Shown: piece after piece, positions 11,790 through 23,616 of the stretch | How the letters are laid out: every line of letters begins with the position of its first letter | Position numbering within the stretch: the first letter of the stretch is position 1 | Notes under the pieces: model-generated | The model's input: the letters and a program-made list of their open reading frames with translations, nothing else | Told to the model about the DNA's origin: nothing | Database searches by the model: none | Program-made: the position numbers and the translations under genes | Assembly: GCA_020744225.1 (NCBI GenBank) | Contig: JAGMWG010000001.1 | Coordinates: 1,860,001 to 1,924,000 of the forward strand | From: Paraphoma chrysanthemicola | Lineage: Eukaryota > Ascomycota > Dothideomycetes > Pleosporales > Phaeosphaeriaceae | Direction: 5' to 3' | Length of the DNA stretch: 64,000 nucleotides

Positions 11790-12173
11790 GTTTGCTGTTG
11801 CTTGTCGAGTCGGAAGCGGGGAGGGCCAATATATGTGTGTCTCTGAGTCAAGCAATGAGTCAGGGAGCTTCTTGTGTTTTGTGTAACAGTATCCCTACGA
11901 TGTCAGAACTTTGACTGACTCGAATTCAGTCAGGAGATTCAAGGCCAGAGTAATTGGAGCATCAATGGATTCACAATTTTGGATAGCTCTTTGCGCGCGA
12001 CAGCCCACTATAGTCTTGGCAGGTGCATTTGGTGGGGTTCGCCGCGGAAGGAGCTAACGGGGAAACGTGTCACCGATTGGTCGGCTTTTGCAACTCGAAG
12101 AATTCTTCGCGAACTTTAGCTGCAAGCACGTCGAACTCCGCATACCGATTGCACAGCACCCATCGCATATACA
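11790..12173. promoter_or_regulatory. Bidirectional promoter between ThrRS and GAR1 with two Gcn4/CpcA sites
   Basis: The 384-bp divergent region contains two perfect TGAGTCA sites (11844-11850 and 11856-11862, 12 bp apart), the palindromic Gcn4/CPC1/CpcA recognition sequence. A further TGACTC core is at 11916-11921, inside a 7-bp inverted repeat TGACTGA (11912-11918)/TCAGTCA (11926-11932). In fungi, aminoacyl-tRNA synthetase genes are known targets of cross-pathway control, so regulation of the ThrRS gene by CpcA is a reasonable inference. Whether GAR1 responds too is unknown. Confidence 0.7.
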
Positions 12174-12979
12174 ATGTCTTTCCGCGGCACACCTCGAGGA
12201 GGTCGAGGAGGCGGTTTCGGAGGTGGAAGGGGTGGCTTTACTCCCCGTGGAGGTGCGCTGCCTGTGTGGGAGCTCTGCTGTAGCTATAGCTAACGGACGA
12301 ACAGGACGCGGTGGATTTGGCGGCGCCTCCTCTTTCGGGCCACCAGATCAAGTCTTCGGTACGTGCAATGAATACGACAGCCATAGATAGTGCTAACAGA
12401 CGACAGAAATGGGCAAGTTCGTGCATGATGTCGAGAATGAAATGTTCTGCGAGTCGATAAACACCAAGATCCCGTACTTCAATGCGCCCATCTACCTCGA
12501 GAACAAAGTACGCTAAATCACATAGTTGGGATGTGCGACGATTACTGACGCAGTGCTAGACACCTATCGGCAAAGTCGACGAGATTCTCGGTCCACTGAA
12601 TCAGGTCTTCTTCACCATCAAGCCTCAAGAAGGCATACAAGCGAAGTCGTTCAAGGCTGGCGACAAGTTCTACATCGGCGGCGACAAGCTCCTCCCTCTC
12701 GACCGCTTCCTGCCGAAGCCTAAGCCACCTCCAGGTGCCGCACGTGTCAAGAAGCCCGCTGGTGCAGGCGGTCGTGGACGAGGCGGATTCGGCGATCGTG
12801 GTGGACGTGGTCGAGGCGCGCCGCGCGGACGAGGTGGCTTCGGCGACCGTGGCGGACGAGGTGGATCGCGAGGAGGATTCAGCCGTGGAGGTGGCGGTGG
12901 ATTCTCAAGAGGTGGAGGCAGCGGTGGCTTCTCGCGAGGCGGTCGCGGCGGCGGTGGACGTGGACGAGGAGGCTACTAG
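12174..12979 (+). CDS. GAR1: H/ACA ribonucleoprotein subunit Gar1
   Basis: Four exons (12174-12252, 12305-12358, 12407-12507, 12560-12979) give 217 aa. Gar1 is a core protein of H/ACA snoRNPs, which pseudouridylate rRNA and snRNA in the nucleolus and Cajal bodies. The layout is canonical: an N-terminal Gly/Arg-rich stretch, the conserved Gar1/Naf1 core (PPDQVFEMGKFVH, IPYFNAPIYLENKTPIG, GDKFYIGGDKLLPLDRFLP), then a long C-terminal RGG domain (repeats of RGGF, GDRGG, SRGGG). The three introns are 52, 48 and 52 nt, with branch points such as GCTAAC. RGG tails are normally arginine-methylated. It shares its upstream region with the ThrRS gene. Confidence 0.95.
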
Positions 12980-13729
12980 GCGCACCACGAGAAGCTCTTG
13001 CTCCTCGTTGCGTACCCTATCGAGCACTTGGAGGCTACATGATCCTCCTTGTCGCACTGTACATCCGAGCTTTACGACGATGGCTAGCCGATACCACGAT
13101 CATCTTGCAACGGCGTTTGGGGTTATACTGGGGTTCATGTAAAAGGCCAAATATGGCGCCGTGTTCAGCTATGCTTGGGTGGGTTTCAATGGTATTGTTT
13201 CTACAATTATTTCGCTCGCAATGCAAACATCAAAACAACGGTGCTGAGGACGCGATGAGACTCCTAAATCAGCTCATAACCATGCCTTCAGCTCTTTTTG
13301 TTGCTGCGACACTTTCGGCATGCGCATGCATTCGTCTTTGCGGTCCAATAGTTCACGGCACTTCAACCAGACAAACCTCACAATTACCGAAAACCCTTTT
13401 GAGACACTACATCCAGATCAAGTATGTCCGGGAGAGACCTTGTCGCTGTTGCATGCAAAAGTGCAGATCTTGGCAAATCACATGGCTGTGTTTGCGGCTG
13501 TGGCTGGGAGCTCTGGCAGATGACGCACGAGTTCTCGCCAAACTTGAACAAACCACTGCTGCACGTCACTGCCGCCTGTGACATAACAACAAGCTACATC
13601 CACGCTGCTTGCTCAAACCTGAACGCTTCCGATCCTCCCATAATCCGTTTCCATTCCTAAAATATCCACAGCCGAGAGTTTCTTGGCCTTTCGTATCTTC
13701 GCGCACCAAGCATCCAGAGTTTAGGCAGC
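12980..13729. other. Intergenic interval GAR1 to phosphatidylserine synthase
   Basis: About 750 bp with the GAR1 3' flank and the promoter of the downstream plus-strand gene. Open frames here (for example 13039-13581) have no recognisable content and no good start, so I call none. Confidence 0.5.
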
Positions 13730-14654
13730 ATGTCGCGAAGAAATGGCGCTCCGCAAGGGCCGAAGGACGAGATGCCTCCAGCAAAGGATATCAGTAAGTC
13801 GCAGATACACGAGGAATTGTAGTATGCTCGCTAACACCTCGAAGCACAAGACAAGCAAGCCCGTCTCCTTAGCCAGGAAGCCGGTCACTTCTCGCTTGTT
13901 CGCGCGCTGCATCTGGCAGACTTCATCACGGAGCTGAATGGTATGCACTACTGCGAAAATTCAGACATTTTATGTCCACGCGCTGACATGATGTGTAGGC
14001 TTCTGCGGTGTCATGTCCGTCTTTTCCTCGCTGCGCTACTGCATACAAGACAACCCTCACGACCACACCAACCTTTACTTCGCACTCGGCTTCGTCCCAC
14101 TCGGATTGTTCTTCGACTTCATGGACGGCAAGGTCGCAAGGTGGAGGAAGAAGGCCAGTCTCATGGGACAGGAGTTGGACTCTCTCGCGGATCTGGTATG
14201 CAATTTTCTGCTTCTGATGCCATGGACTTTCATGCGCGCACAATGACATAATCTGTATCGACCAATACTGACCAACAACCTCTAGATCTCTTTCGGTGTC
14301 GGTCCAGCCTGCGCCGCCTTCAGTCTCGGTCTCCGTACGCCTGTCGACCATCTCTTGCTTACGTTCTTCGTCCTCTGCGGTCTGACGCGCCTCGCGCGCT
14401 TCAACGTCACCGTCGCCATGGTACCAAAGGACGCGACCGGCAAATCCCAATACTTTGAAGGGACACCAATCCCCATGTCTCTGATTCTCGTTCAGATTAT
14501 GGCATACTGGGTGTACAAGGGCTGGACGTTGGCACAAGTGCCATTGGGTCTCTGGTTAGAGGGAACGGCGTTTGAATTCCACCCGGTCGTCGCTATGTTT
14601 GTGTTGCACGGATGCCTGATGGTCAGCAAGACTATCCATATACCCAAGCCGTAG
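13730..14654 (+). CDS. CHO1: Phosphatidylserine synthase (CDP-diacylglycerol-serine O-phosphatidyltransferase)
   Basis: Exons 13730-13793, 13845-13940, 13999-14195 and 14286-14654 give 241 aa. The enzyme makes phosphatidylserine from CDP-diacylglycerol and serine in the ER membrane, the entry to the PS-PE-PC route of fungi. The CDP-alcohol phosphatidyltransferase signature is complete: DG(x2)AR(x8)G(x3)D(x3)D, seen as MDGKVARW... GQELDSLAD across the third exon. Before it are LHLADFITELNGF and a hydrophobic helix (LYFALGFVPLGLFFDF); after it are ISFGVGPACAAF and further helices near LLLTFFVLCGLTRLARF, PMSLILVQIMAYWVY and FHPVVAMFVLHGCLM. Lengths and motif order match yeast Cho1, with a shorter N-terminal tail. 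Confidence 0.93.
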
Positions 14655-16734
14655 GCGTATGAGTACTTGAGATAAAAAAGCACGCACAAGTCGAAAACGG
14701 AGCATTAGGAGAGTACACACACAAGTACCAGTTGATGGACTAAGAGCGCAGATTTGTCTACGAAGCACAAATCATGCATAGTAGTTGACTCCGCTGCTGG
14801 CACTTATTAGAAACATATTGGAATGGCAAGCAGAAATTGCCATTGTCGATCACTTGTGCCAAACACTGTTGCATATATTTCAGGGCCTGCCCTCAAGCAC
14901 GCTCGACCAGTCAGCTATATGGTGATGTGTAATCCTTAATTTTCTGTTTATAGGCTGGTTAACCACAGCACTCGACGGAGGTTGCATGTCGCATACAAGC
15001 ATCGCTCTTTCCATACATAGTGTGGCACTGACGCAAGTAACTCCTGTGGACAGCTGCCATATCTCTTATTCTTGCCGCTTCAATTGACTTTCACATCAGC
15101 AAAATTATGCAACATTTCCAGATTACCATGTCCTTGCAGCAGACACTTCTAAAAGGGGGCCTCCAGCCGATGATCAGCCTGGTCATCGGTTCCCCGCCAC
15201 CACGTGAGCTGCGCCTTGATCTTCACGTCGATGTGCCTCATAGCATTATGCTTCAGCAACCTCCCGGTACGCCATCACTTTCCATATTGATTGTGGAATA
15301 CTCCAGTACCTTATATTGAATTGTCAGATCTTTCAAGTAGCCAGAAGCTCCCGAGCTCATCATTATCACCAGCTGTAGACGTCGTGTGTCGGAAGGCCGA
15401 CTTTGTTTCTCGACTTCCAAAATGAAACTTGACAATTACAAGCGACTGGTGTTAGCAATGAATTATGCATGAGCAGAAACTGGAGGAGAAACGATTTCTG
15501 TTCAAATTGCGAAGACGTTCATCTCAAACAGATCGCGATTGCTTCCTCCCGGGATAAGTCCTGGAAAGAATTTCAAATCGACCCTAACTTCTTGTCCAAA
15601 GTGCACTTCAACGCCTGATTTCGTAGTCTTGTAATTCAGATTGAGGCGTATCCGGAACGACAATTATCTTATTAAAAGGACATACTGAGAGCGTTGAGGG
15701 GGATCTTCGAACGATCCTCTCAACTACCAGACCCTGTAGATACTTTCTGGTCATAACGATATCAATGAAAGCTTTTTATTTTTGGGAATTTGCACGTGGT
15801 CTTCCTGGTCAAGCAGCACGGGATGTTGCGTTTATTTCTGGCCTTCTCTGGAGAGTCAATCGAGAAAAAAGCTCCAGGCCACCTTACGTGCTACGAAAGG
15901 GCAGAATTTCCTACCTGATCCTGGGCCGGTGTGATTGCCTCTATGAGATGGTCAAGATTCATATGGATGAGTGGCCGGGCCGAGTCAGCAGAGATATATA
16001 TCCTTCAGAGTAGTGGCATTTCGGTGCCCTTTCCAGATGCTGTTCAAAAGACTGGGATTAGCTACGAAGACGGAGGCTGTTTCCCAGTGTTGAACCTGTC
16101 CGCCGATATTCTGTATCTACGATTCTGCGACTCTAGATTTGGCATTTTCCAAATCACGACCATCGTCCGAATTGTGCCTTTTTGCCCCGATAGCTAACAC
16201 CTCACCTGGTCCCTTCGGCCTGATTTGCGAATCTGTCATGGCGACAAAGTGTGAAACGCGTTGGTGAATGATCGCATAAAAATTGTTGTTCTGTCCAGAA
16301 CTCACAAGAGTTGTTTGGGTTTCCAATGAGACTACAGAGAGGCTACAGAGAGACTGGGCGTCATCGATCTATTGGCATCCTGCAAACGGATCGACTCAAG
16401 AAAAGACGATGTATTTGACTCGGCCTACGATATAGACGGCATAGTTCATAAGTCAAGCTTGGTAGACATATATCCCACTCGAAGAGAGATTGTACTCATT
16501 AGTTAGTAGCCATGGACGAGTCGTGTGGTTTAGTGAGGTCATGACTCCTGGCATCACTCATTGCGCTCGAGAAGTTCCAATGGTATGATCCCCAATTCTA
16601 CCCCGCAAGGCCCCACATTCATGGTCCTGACCTGGGCGGGTAACAAGTCGTGCGATTAGTGCAAGATAGGTGAACATCAAAGCCAGAGGTTTGCTTCCAT
16701 CTCCCTCGTGGACGAGCATTTTGAATCTAGAATC
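14655..16734. other. Gene-poor, relatively AT-rich interval
   Basis: About 2 kb without a frame I can support; the short open frames at 15107-15319, 15765-16013 and 15931-16197 show no motif. The sequence is visibly richer in A and T than the flanking genes. It must carry the promoter of the glyoxalase gene at its right end. Confidence 0.5.
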
Positions 16735-17443
16735 ATGTCGTCGGCAAATTCGAACCAGCCAACAGGACCATTCCCAGCTGGTCAACACATCATCCCACCT
16801 CCTCGGCCAGCATCCCCAGCAACATCAGAATTCCGTCTCAATCACTTGTTGCTACGGATCAAAGATCCCGAAAAGAGTCTCAATTTCTATTGCGATTGTA
16901 TGGGCATGCACATCGTTTTCGTTTTCAATGCAGGTCCATGGACAATTTACTATCTTGGACCAAGAGACGTCGGTAAGTCGTAGCTCCAGACCATGCTAAA
17001 TCTTTGAGATACTGATCTTCTCTCAGGTATAGCAAGTCTAGGAACATCCAAAGGTCTTCTAGAGTTGTATCACATCCCGACTGATTCCTCGATGCCATAC
17101 ACTTCTGGAAATGACTACTCGCAGCCAGGAGTTGGTTTCGGTCATGTTGGATTCACAGTACCGGATGTCGCGAAAGCACTGGAAAGGGTGAAGAGCTTCG
17201 GATATGAAGTGATCAAGCCGCTGGACGAGGCGAATGAAGGGCAGATGGCTTTGCCGGATGATGTGATGAAGGGGAAGTATGAAGCGGTGCATGAGGGATA
17301 TAAGCACGTGTTTAAGCAGTTGGCGTTTGTCAAGGATCCAGACGTAAGTTGAACATGATTTGCTTGAGGAAAGTCCTTGTGGCAATGCTGACTAGCGAAT
17401 GTAGGGGTACTGGGTTGAGCTTGTGCCGCAAGTGGTGAAATGA
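16735..17443 (+). CDS. Glyoxalase I (lactoylglutathione lyase)
   Basis: Exons 16735-16972, 17027-17343 and 17405-17443 give 197 aa. Glyoxalase I converts the methylglyoxal-glutathione hemithioacetal to S-lactoylglutathione in the cytosol. All four expected metal ligands can be placed by comparison with known enzymes: His in NHLLLRIKD, Glu in LLELYH, His in GFGHVGF and Glu in PDGYWVEL. This is the short, single-module form, unlike the duplicated yeast Glo1. Its N-terminal 35 residues are Pro/Ser rich and probably flexible. The segment between the first strand and LELYH (FVFNAGPWTIYYLGPRDVG) differs from typical human or yeast enzymes, so another glyoxalase-fold lyase cannot be excluded. Confidence 0.82.
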
Positions 17444-17660
17444 GAGTGCGATCGGGACGGCAGCCTATTGGTGAGCTATTCACCAGTGGAAGCAAACCGT
17501 AGGGTATGCTCCTTCGCTTCTGTCGGCGTTATCGCGTACTATGTCATATAAATCTTATACTTTCTCCTACACAGATACCCGCACTCACCTTTCCTTCGGC
17601 TCAACTTCTCTTTGTCTTCTACTAGCCCAATCGTAAGATTTCCACAGAGGTTTCTAAGCC

Positions 17661-18415
17661 ATGGCAAGCAGCCGCACTCCTAAACGAACAGTATCCGGGT
17701 AAGTCAAGATTATCGAATCTATAGGTTGAAATTACTGACAAGTCCACATCAGATTCGTCGCATCTCCTATTGTCAAAGTGCTCATTGGGCCGCCCGAATC
17801 TCGAACTGAGCTGCTCATCCACAAGGATATAATTGTCCCCCGGTCAAAATTCTTTGCCAATGCTTTGAGCGGTCGGTGGAACAATTCCGAGAACTACACC
17901 ATCGATCTTTACAAATTCGACCCAAATATCCGCGCGAAGGACTTCCAACGCTATCTCGAAACCGCTTATACAAACGAATTCACCCCAAGCTGCGACGATC
18001 TCGCAAAGGGCGAGATATGCCGCGCGTACGTCATCGCAGAGGCCATGCTCGACTGGCAAACACGCATCCTCCTTCTAAAAGCACTATATAACACCACGCA
18101 GAAGCGAAATGAGAACGACCTGTTCACTTATCCTGAATCCGGGGTGTCAAAACCATCTATGAAGGAACGGCAACAGTGGCAAATCCGATGCGAAAGCTGC
18201 TTGTAGATATGTGGTACGATCAAGCGTCGCCGGCATGGTATGAGGTAGATGGTAAGCATCTGCCAAAAGAGTTTCTGCTTGATCTGGTGATGAAGCCGAT
18301 AAGCAGGGAGAGGATGAAGGGACAGTCTCTGAGGTACAACTTGACGCAGTACTTGGAGCTGGAGGAGGAGAATAAGGATAGATATGCTACAGGAAAAAGG
18401 GAGGGGAAGAAGTAG
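17661..18415 (+). pseudogene. BTB-like protein gene with a single-base frameshift
   Basis: Exon 1 is 17661-17698 and the second exon starts at 17753 (54-nt intron). The first frame reads a BTB/POZ-like N-terminus (VKVLIGPPESRTELLIHKDII) and stops near 18206. The homologous C-terminal half (VKTIYEG onward, to the stop at 18415) lies in another frame that takes over just after the run of four G at 18141-18144. The paralogue at 18701-19442 carries the same block (TIYEGT..., MLVDIW) in one frame, so the break is real relative to its sister. Coding bases total 701, one short of a multiple of three. Either the gene was inactivated by a 1-nt loss or the assembly has a homopolymer error. Such proteins usually act in protein-protein contacts; no function is assigned. 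Confidence 0.68.
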
Positions 18416-18700
18416 GGTGGGGCTTGAGTGATTCAGGCTGCGCTACACTTCGGGCAAGGCGACTTCCGATGGATATGGTATATTCGAACTGTACGACTAC
18501 GTTAATAGAGACTGGTTCACTAGCAACGGGGTTACGCAATACACTCAATTCGGTTTGCATTCCTTTAGATTGCAGTTCTAGACGACGCTGTCTTACGCTT
18601 GCGGTTCAGTGTCCGAGCCAGAGTCAATGTTACACACGTGCCGCTACCTCATTCACGGTCCTCGAGCGGCGGCGCGGGAGCGCAGGCTCCGCAAGCTTTT

Positions 18701-19442
18701 TCACTGCTCATAGTAGTCCTTGACGCGCTCCTTCCATGACCTCGTATCCGCCGTCCATCCTGGACACTTGCTCAGTAAGAGCGCTCTTGAGAACTCCAAA
18801 ACGAATGAGTGGTGTAGCGAACTGGTCAAATACTTCACCCAGTTCTCACCTGCCCTCTCAATCCAAATGTCTACCAGCATACGCCTCGCTGGTGCATCTT
18901 CTGGTGTTCCCTCGTAGATTGTATGAATCGTTCTTTTGCCAGGACATTTAGCCTCGTAGAAAGGCTGGTTATCCATGGCGTCAGCAAGTGCTGTCAGTAC
19001 TGCATTCTTGAATGCGGTATCCATGAGTTTTTCGCCCATAACGTAACACCTGCTCAGTTTCACGTATTCTGGATTCCAGTTTGTTGCGATTGTTGTGTGG
19101 ACAGTGGGTATGGTTTTGAAATACATCCAATGGAGATAGATCTGAAAGATCTTGGAATCTTCGTCAGAGAGGTCAATTCCACGTGCATCAGGCCTGGCAT
19201 TCGCCCACTCGTGCTTCATGGCGTTGTCAAAGACCTTGGAGCTATTGCGAATGACATCCTCGTGGACTGCGCACTTAATGTCGTCGCTTCCAACGCTGGC
19301 GGTAATCATGTCGAACAGGCTATAACGGTTTAACATGGGTTCAGGCCAGGAGAAGGATCAATACTCACTCGAACGCATCGGTCTGCAAGATCCGGCCGCA
19401 TTCTGAGCTGAAGTTGATGCCAGTGGAAGCTCCAGTGGCCAT
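18701..19442 (-). CDS. BTB/POZ-like domain protein (intact paralogue)
   Basis: Exon 1 is 19442-19369 and exon 2 is 19319-18701, joined across a 49-nt intron (GTGAGT..TATAG), giving 230 aa starting MATGASTG. The BTB-like core shows the family pattern: a strand pair (ITASVGSDDIKCAVHEDVI), NSSKVFDNAMKHEW, and EDSKIFQIYLHWMYF followed by helices around YVMGEKLMDTAFKNAV. The C-terminal block TIYEGTPEDAPARRMLVDIW is shared with the frameshifted paralogue at 17661-18415, which faces it with only 285 bp between them. Fungal genomes carry many lineage-expanded BTB proteins of this size with no kelch or MATH partner; their function is generally unknown. Confidence 0.75.
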
Positions 19443-21157
19443 AATTGTTAAAGCCGAGAGCGCAGTGAGTGGCACTTAGCAAGGGCGAAAAGTGAGCAGG
19501 AATGCGGTACAAAGTAACAGAGTAGCTGCTCCCAAGAGCGCTGGTGGAACTTGAAGGTGAGAGTGAGATCACCAGATAGTTGCGAATGAAACGGGTGGGT
19601 ACGAAAGGTGAAGAGGCTTTCTCCGCTCAGAACGAAACTTTGTTACTTTGTGGATGCATTGTTGTTGCCATTCCCAAGGTGAAAAACTCGGATAGGAAAC
19701 GAGGTGTGTTCTGCCTGCACCAACGGGTCAAAAGAAAGCTTACTAAATGCTACAAACTCCGCTCTAGGGCATGTCATGATATGTTTCTACGCCTATGGCG
19801 CCTGGCACTTCGCAATGTGCTTGATGGGATTTCGTGAAAATGCATTCGACAAAGGAAGCGACGCCAGACTTGCAGCAGACTCGGATAAGCATTTGTGCAG
19901 AGCTGCGACTGCACCAAACGCAGAGATGACTGTTATGCTTTGCGGGCACGTATGTTGCATTTAGTCGTGGATCGAAGATGAACGCAAGACTCTGTTCAAC
20001 TCCATAAGGGAGCTGGCGCTTTCAGCTGCATCTCGAAATTTGAAGTTGAAGGAAGCCATACTGCACACCGGAAAGATCGACGAAATCTGTGTGCTCATCT
20101 TACTTGTGACCGAAGAACCTCCAACCTATGATAGAGGAAGAATTATGAATACTTTGAAAATCTGCCTATCACATTCTATAAGCTACAAATCACGAATCTG
20201 TTCGGGCTTACGCTCGGGCCTTCCATAGGAGGTGCCAGACTGCATTATGGTGATAGCCTTCTTCATGTTGGACTATATCTGGCGAGCGCACGTGATTTAC
20301 AGGCACATGCATGCAGGTATAACGACTACATCGATCGGAAGTTGATGAGGCCTAAAACTAGAATGTCTGAGCAATGAGCTCGCATGATTTACAAGATGTG
20401 AAGATGGTAAGGTCAGTCAAATCAGTCTCGAGACTGGGCATCTTCGCTGCGACCAAGAACTCCTTTCGGCCCTGAGATGCGAATATTATTGAAAGCTTCG
20501 TCATTGTTGTCGGTGAGTTTGTTTGTTTCTACGCCGAGCCTCGGCAAAATATCACTGACGGCGGGGAACCCATGTCAAGCGCCATCTAGACCAGACCAAC
20601 GGCGAGGTTTTGGTCTACAACCGAGATGACCTTCCCGTTCCTATCAATGCCTCCCGTGCAGTACCAACCGCATTGTACAAGTCTATTACCAGCTTGCGCC
20701 CGCAAGCCTCGTCACCTTACCTAGAGTAAGCCGAGGCCTCCAATGGCTCTGACAGCCCAAGCCACGTATTAAACGTATTCAGCTCAGGTCCGCGCGGACG
20801 AATCAGTTACCGTGGCTTCCGCCGCATGACGAATACATCGGGCCTTGCTAACCGCTCTGTGCGGAGACAGCTCATGTCAGCTACGCCGAAGCGGGTACAA
20901 GTGTAATGGTAGTAATGATGCGAGACTACGTTGGGCGCGTCGTCCGTCCTGTGCCTATTTGTGCCGTGCCGGTTGGACATGCAACATGAAAGAGCTATAT
21001 AATAAAGCCGGCTGGTACCTGGCTTCCGGGATTTCCGCTCCGTTCGACAGTTGTTCTCCTAATCGTCTACTATTTGGTTGCGTATATACAGAGCCCGGAG
21101 CAGCTAACTGTACTACTCGCGAGCTTGGCCGTGAACACTGCCAGATCATTTCCCGGG
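19443..21157. other. Gene-poor interval
   Basis: About 1.7 kb between divergent genes (BTB paralogue and carboxylesterase). The frames at 19580-19964 and 20845-21306 are open but show no protein-like content; the latter overlaps the esterase start in another frame. I see only presumed promoters. Confidence 0.5.
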
Positions 21158-22919
21158 ATGTTGAAACTTTTCGGCGCAGCGGCCCTTCTGGGAGCTGTGT
21201 ATGCGCAGAACGCATCTTTACCAGAGATCGATCTTGGATACGAAATATACCGAGCTTCTGGCTTCAATGTAAGGTCGCACCATGTCTTTACCCTACTCTG
21301 TTCTAACACACATCAGAGCACCGGTAACTTCTACAATTTCTCCAACATCCGATACGCAGCGCCCCCAGTTGGAAACCTTCGCTTTGCAGCTCCTCAAGCA
21401 CCTGCAAAGAACCGATCATCTGTCAACCCTGGCAGCACCTCACGGTATGCCATGCACTGCTCGATTGCGTTCTCCCGAACCTCTCTCTAACGATGGCAGA
21501 ATTTGTCCTCAAGGAAGCCCGGCATGGCAACAGTTGGCAACGCAATTCCTAGGAAGCTTGGTCCTCGGCAGACCCCTTAACATCACCCAAGCCTACACAC
21601 CTCCTGGTGCGAATTCCAGCAGCGTCATACCAGCTCGCGACCCTCGTGAATCTGAGGACTGTCTCTTCCTAGACGTTTTCGTTCCCGAGGATGTTCTGAG
21701 CAAAGCCGGGCGGGGCTATGGCGCTCCGGTTCTGGTGTGGATCTATGGTGGCGGGTACACTGGAGGAAACAAGAACAACAATCCAGCTGGTCTCCTTGCG
21801 GCTTCCGGCAATTCTTCAAACGGCGATGTGATTTACGTTGCTATGAATTACCGCCTAGGTGCTCTGGGATTTTCCTCGGGCCCTTCATTTAGTGCTGAGG
21901 GCGGTGTGCCAAACGCTGCATTGCATGATCAACGTTTTGCTTTGGAGTGGGTCCAGAAACATATTCATCTCTTTGGAGGCGACAAAAACCGTGTTACCGT
22001 TTTTGGCGAATCTGCTGGAGGTGGTAGCATCATGCACCAGATCACCGCGTATGGAGGCCTCAAGGGGCCAGCACCGTTCCAACAAGCAGTGCCTCAGAGC
22101 CCGGGATGGCAACCACAGCAGTCGAATCTCCAACAAGAGAACACTTACCAAAAACTTCTCCATTTGACCAATAGCTCGTCACTTGCCGATCTACGTGCAC
22201 TTCCTTCGGACGCCATTATCCGGGCCAGCGCTCAGCAGATTGCATACGACTCGGGATACGGTCAATACACCTACGGCCCCGTGGTCGACGGCAGTTTTGC
22301 TCCTCAGCAGCCAGGGCAATTGCTTGCGCAGGGTCGTTTCGATAAGTCCCTACGACTAATGGTCGGCCACAATGCCAACGAAGGCGCACTTTTCACACCG
22401 CCTTACATTACTTCGGATGAATCGCTCCGTGCTCAGCTTCAGGGTGCTTATCCATACGCACCAAAGGCATCAATTGACTACGTCCTTCAGACGTTGTACC
22501 CGGCTGTCTTCGACGGAACATACCCATACAACAGCCAATTCACTCGTGCTGCGTTCATCAATGCTGAAAGCATCTTCACCTGCAACACCAACTATCTCTC
22601 GACTGCATATGGAAACGAGACGTATTCGTACCTCTTTGCCGTACCACCAGCATTCCACGGCCAAGACATTGCGTACTCTTACTTCCCGGGTGGAGCACCA
22701 TCTAGCTCGGTCACCAACACAACGATCGCAATTGCTCTCCAGGAATTCATTACAAGTTTCGCGGAAGAAGGTGCACCAGAAGCGCCCGGCGTCATTCACT
22801 TCAACATGTATGGACCGGATGCGTCGGTATTGAGGTTGAATGTGACGGGCATCGACCAGATTCGGGACAGTAATGCCAACGCGCGATGCAGCTGGTGGCA
22901 GAAGGCTTTGTTATCATGA
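21158..22919 (+). CDS. Secreted type-B carboxylesterase
   Basis: Exons 21158-21268, 21317-21444 and 21500-22919 give 552 aa. A signal peptide is clear (MLKLFGAAALLGAVYA, probable cleavage before QNAS), and several N-x-S/T sites suggest a glycosylated extracellular enzyme. The alpha/beta-hydrolase core has the oxyanion-hole segment (IYGGGYTGG), the nucleophile elbow FGESAGG near residue 250, a candidate acidic residue in VGHNANEG and a candidate catalytic His in FHGQDIAYSYF. N-terminal Cys residues (ICPQ, EDCLFLDVFVP) match the conserved type-B arrangement. The family includes lipases, cholinesterases, feruloyl esterases and mycotoxin esterases; the substrate cannot be told from this sequence. 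Confidence 0.9.
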
Positions 22920-23245
22920 GTGATCGAAGGACAGCGTATATGTCATTAGACAGGATTAATGCTAATTGAGGATTGCTCGATCTTCACATGTGCGATCCAA
23001 CGGTTGTGGAGTCTCGTCAGCTGTGATCGAGATGTTGTACGGGAGCTTGGACGCCACTAGCGCTCATAGCTACGTCACTGACATAACACGCGCTTCTCAC
23101 GACCTAGCTCGCGCATTTCTCCACTTCCCTTATAATCCTTCTTCCGCTGCATCCTGCTTTTCGCTACATCATCGCCAATTGAATTCCTAATTGCCCGAAC
23201 AAATCACTCTTCGAGACACAAACATCCTACACATCCATATACATC
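22920..23245. other. Short intergenic interval
   Basis: 326 bp between two plus-strand genes. It holds the esterase 3' flank and the promoter of the LEA-like gene, with a C/T-rich leader before the ATG at 23246 as is common in fungal 5' untranslated regions. Confidence 0.5.
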
Positions 23246-23616
23246 ATGTTCCGCCAACAGCTCGCCCGCCAGGCCCGCCTCTTCAGCACCACCCCAGTCG
23301 CGCGAAAGAGCCCGGTAGAAACCATCAAGGATGCCGCCAAGGCCGTAGACCGGACAATCTCAGGCGCCGCCGTCAAGGGCATTGAGAAGGGCGGTATGTA
23401 CCACACAACTCCACATATATCCAGTAGCAACAGCTAACAGCTGCATCAGAGGAAGTCGCCGAGACTGTCAAGCAAGCCGTCCCCGAGACAAAGGGCGAGG
23501 CCAAGGGCCAAGCCAGCGAAATCGGCGGCCAGGCAAAGGGAAAGGCAAATGAGCTAGCCGGCGAGGCTAAAGGCAAGGCGGCAGAGCTCCAGGGCGAGGC
23601 CAACAAGAAGTTGTAG
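23246..23616 (+). CDS. Small LEA-like, probably mitochondrial protein
   Basis: Exons 23246-23393 and 23450-23616 give 104 aa. The first 22 residues (MFRQQLARQARLFSTTPVAR) form a typical mitochondrial presequence: Arg-rich, no acidic residues, ending in a FSTTP cleavage context. The remainder is a hydrophilic Ala/Gly/Lys/Glu repeat with an 11-residue rhythm (GEAKGQASEIGGQAKGKANELAGEAKGKAAELQGEA), characteristic of group-3 LEA and CsbD-like stress proteins. Such proteins protect membranes and enzymes during desiccation or osmotic stress; the role in this fungus is inferred. The 56-nt intron has a CTAAC branch point. Confidence 0.8.

Noticed and set aside
20845..21306. 153-codon plus ORF overlapping the carboxylesterase start
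   Set aside because: It is a different frame from the esterase exon with its signal peptide; the esterase frame explains the DNA.
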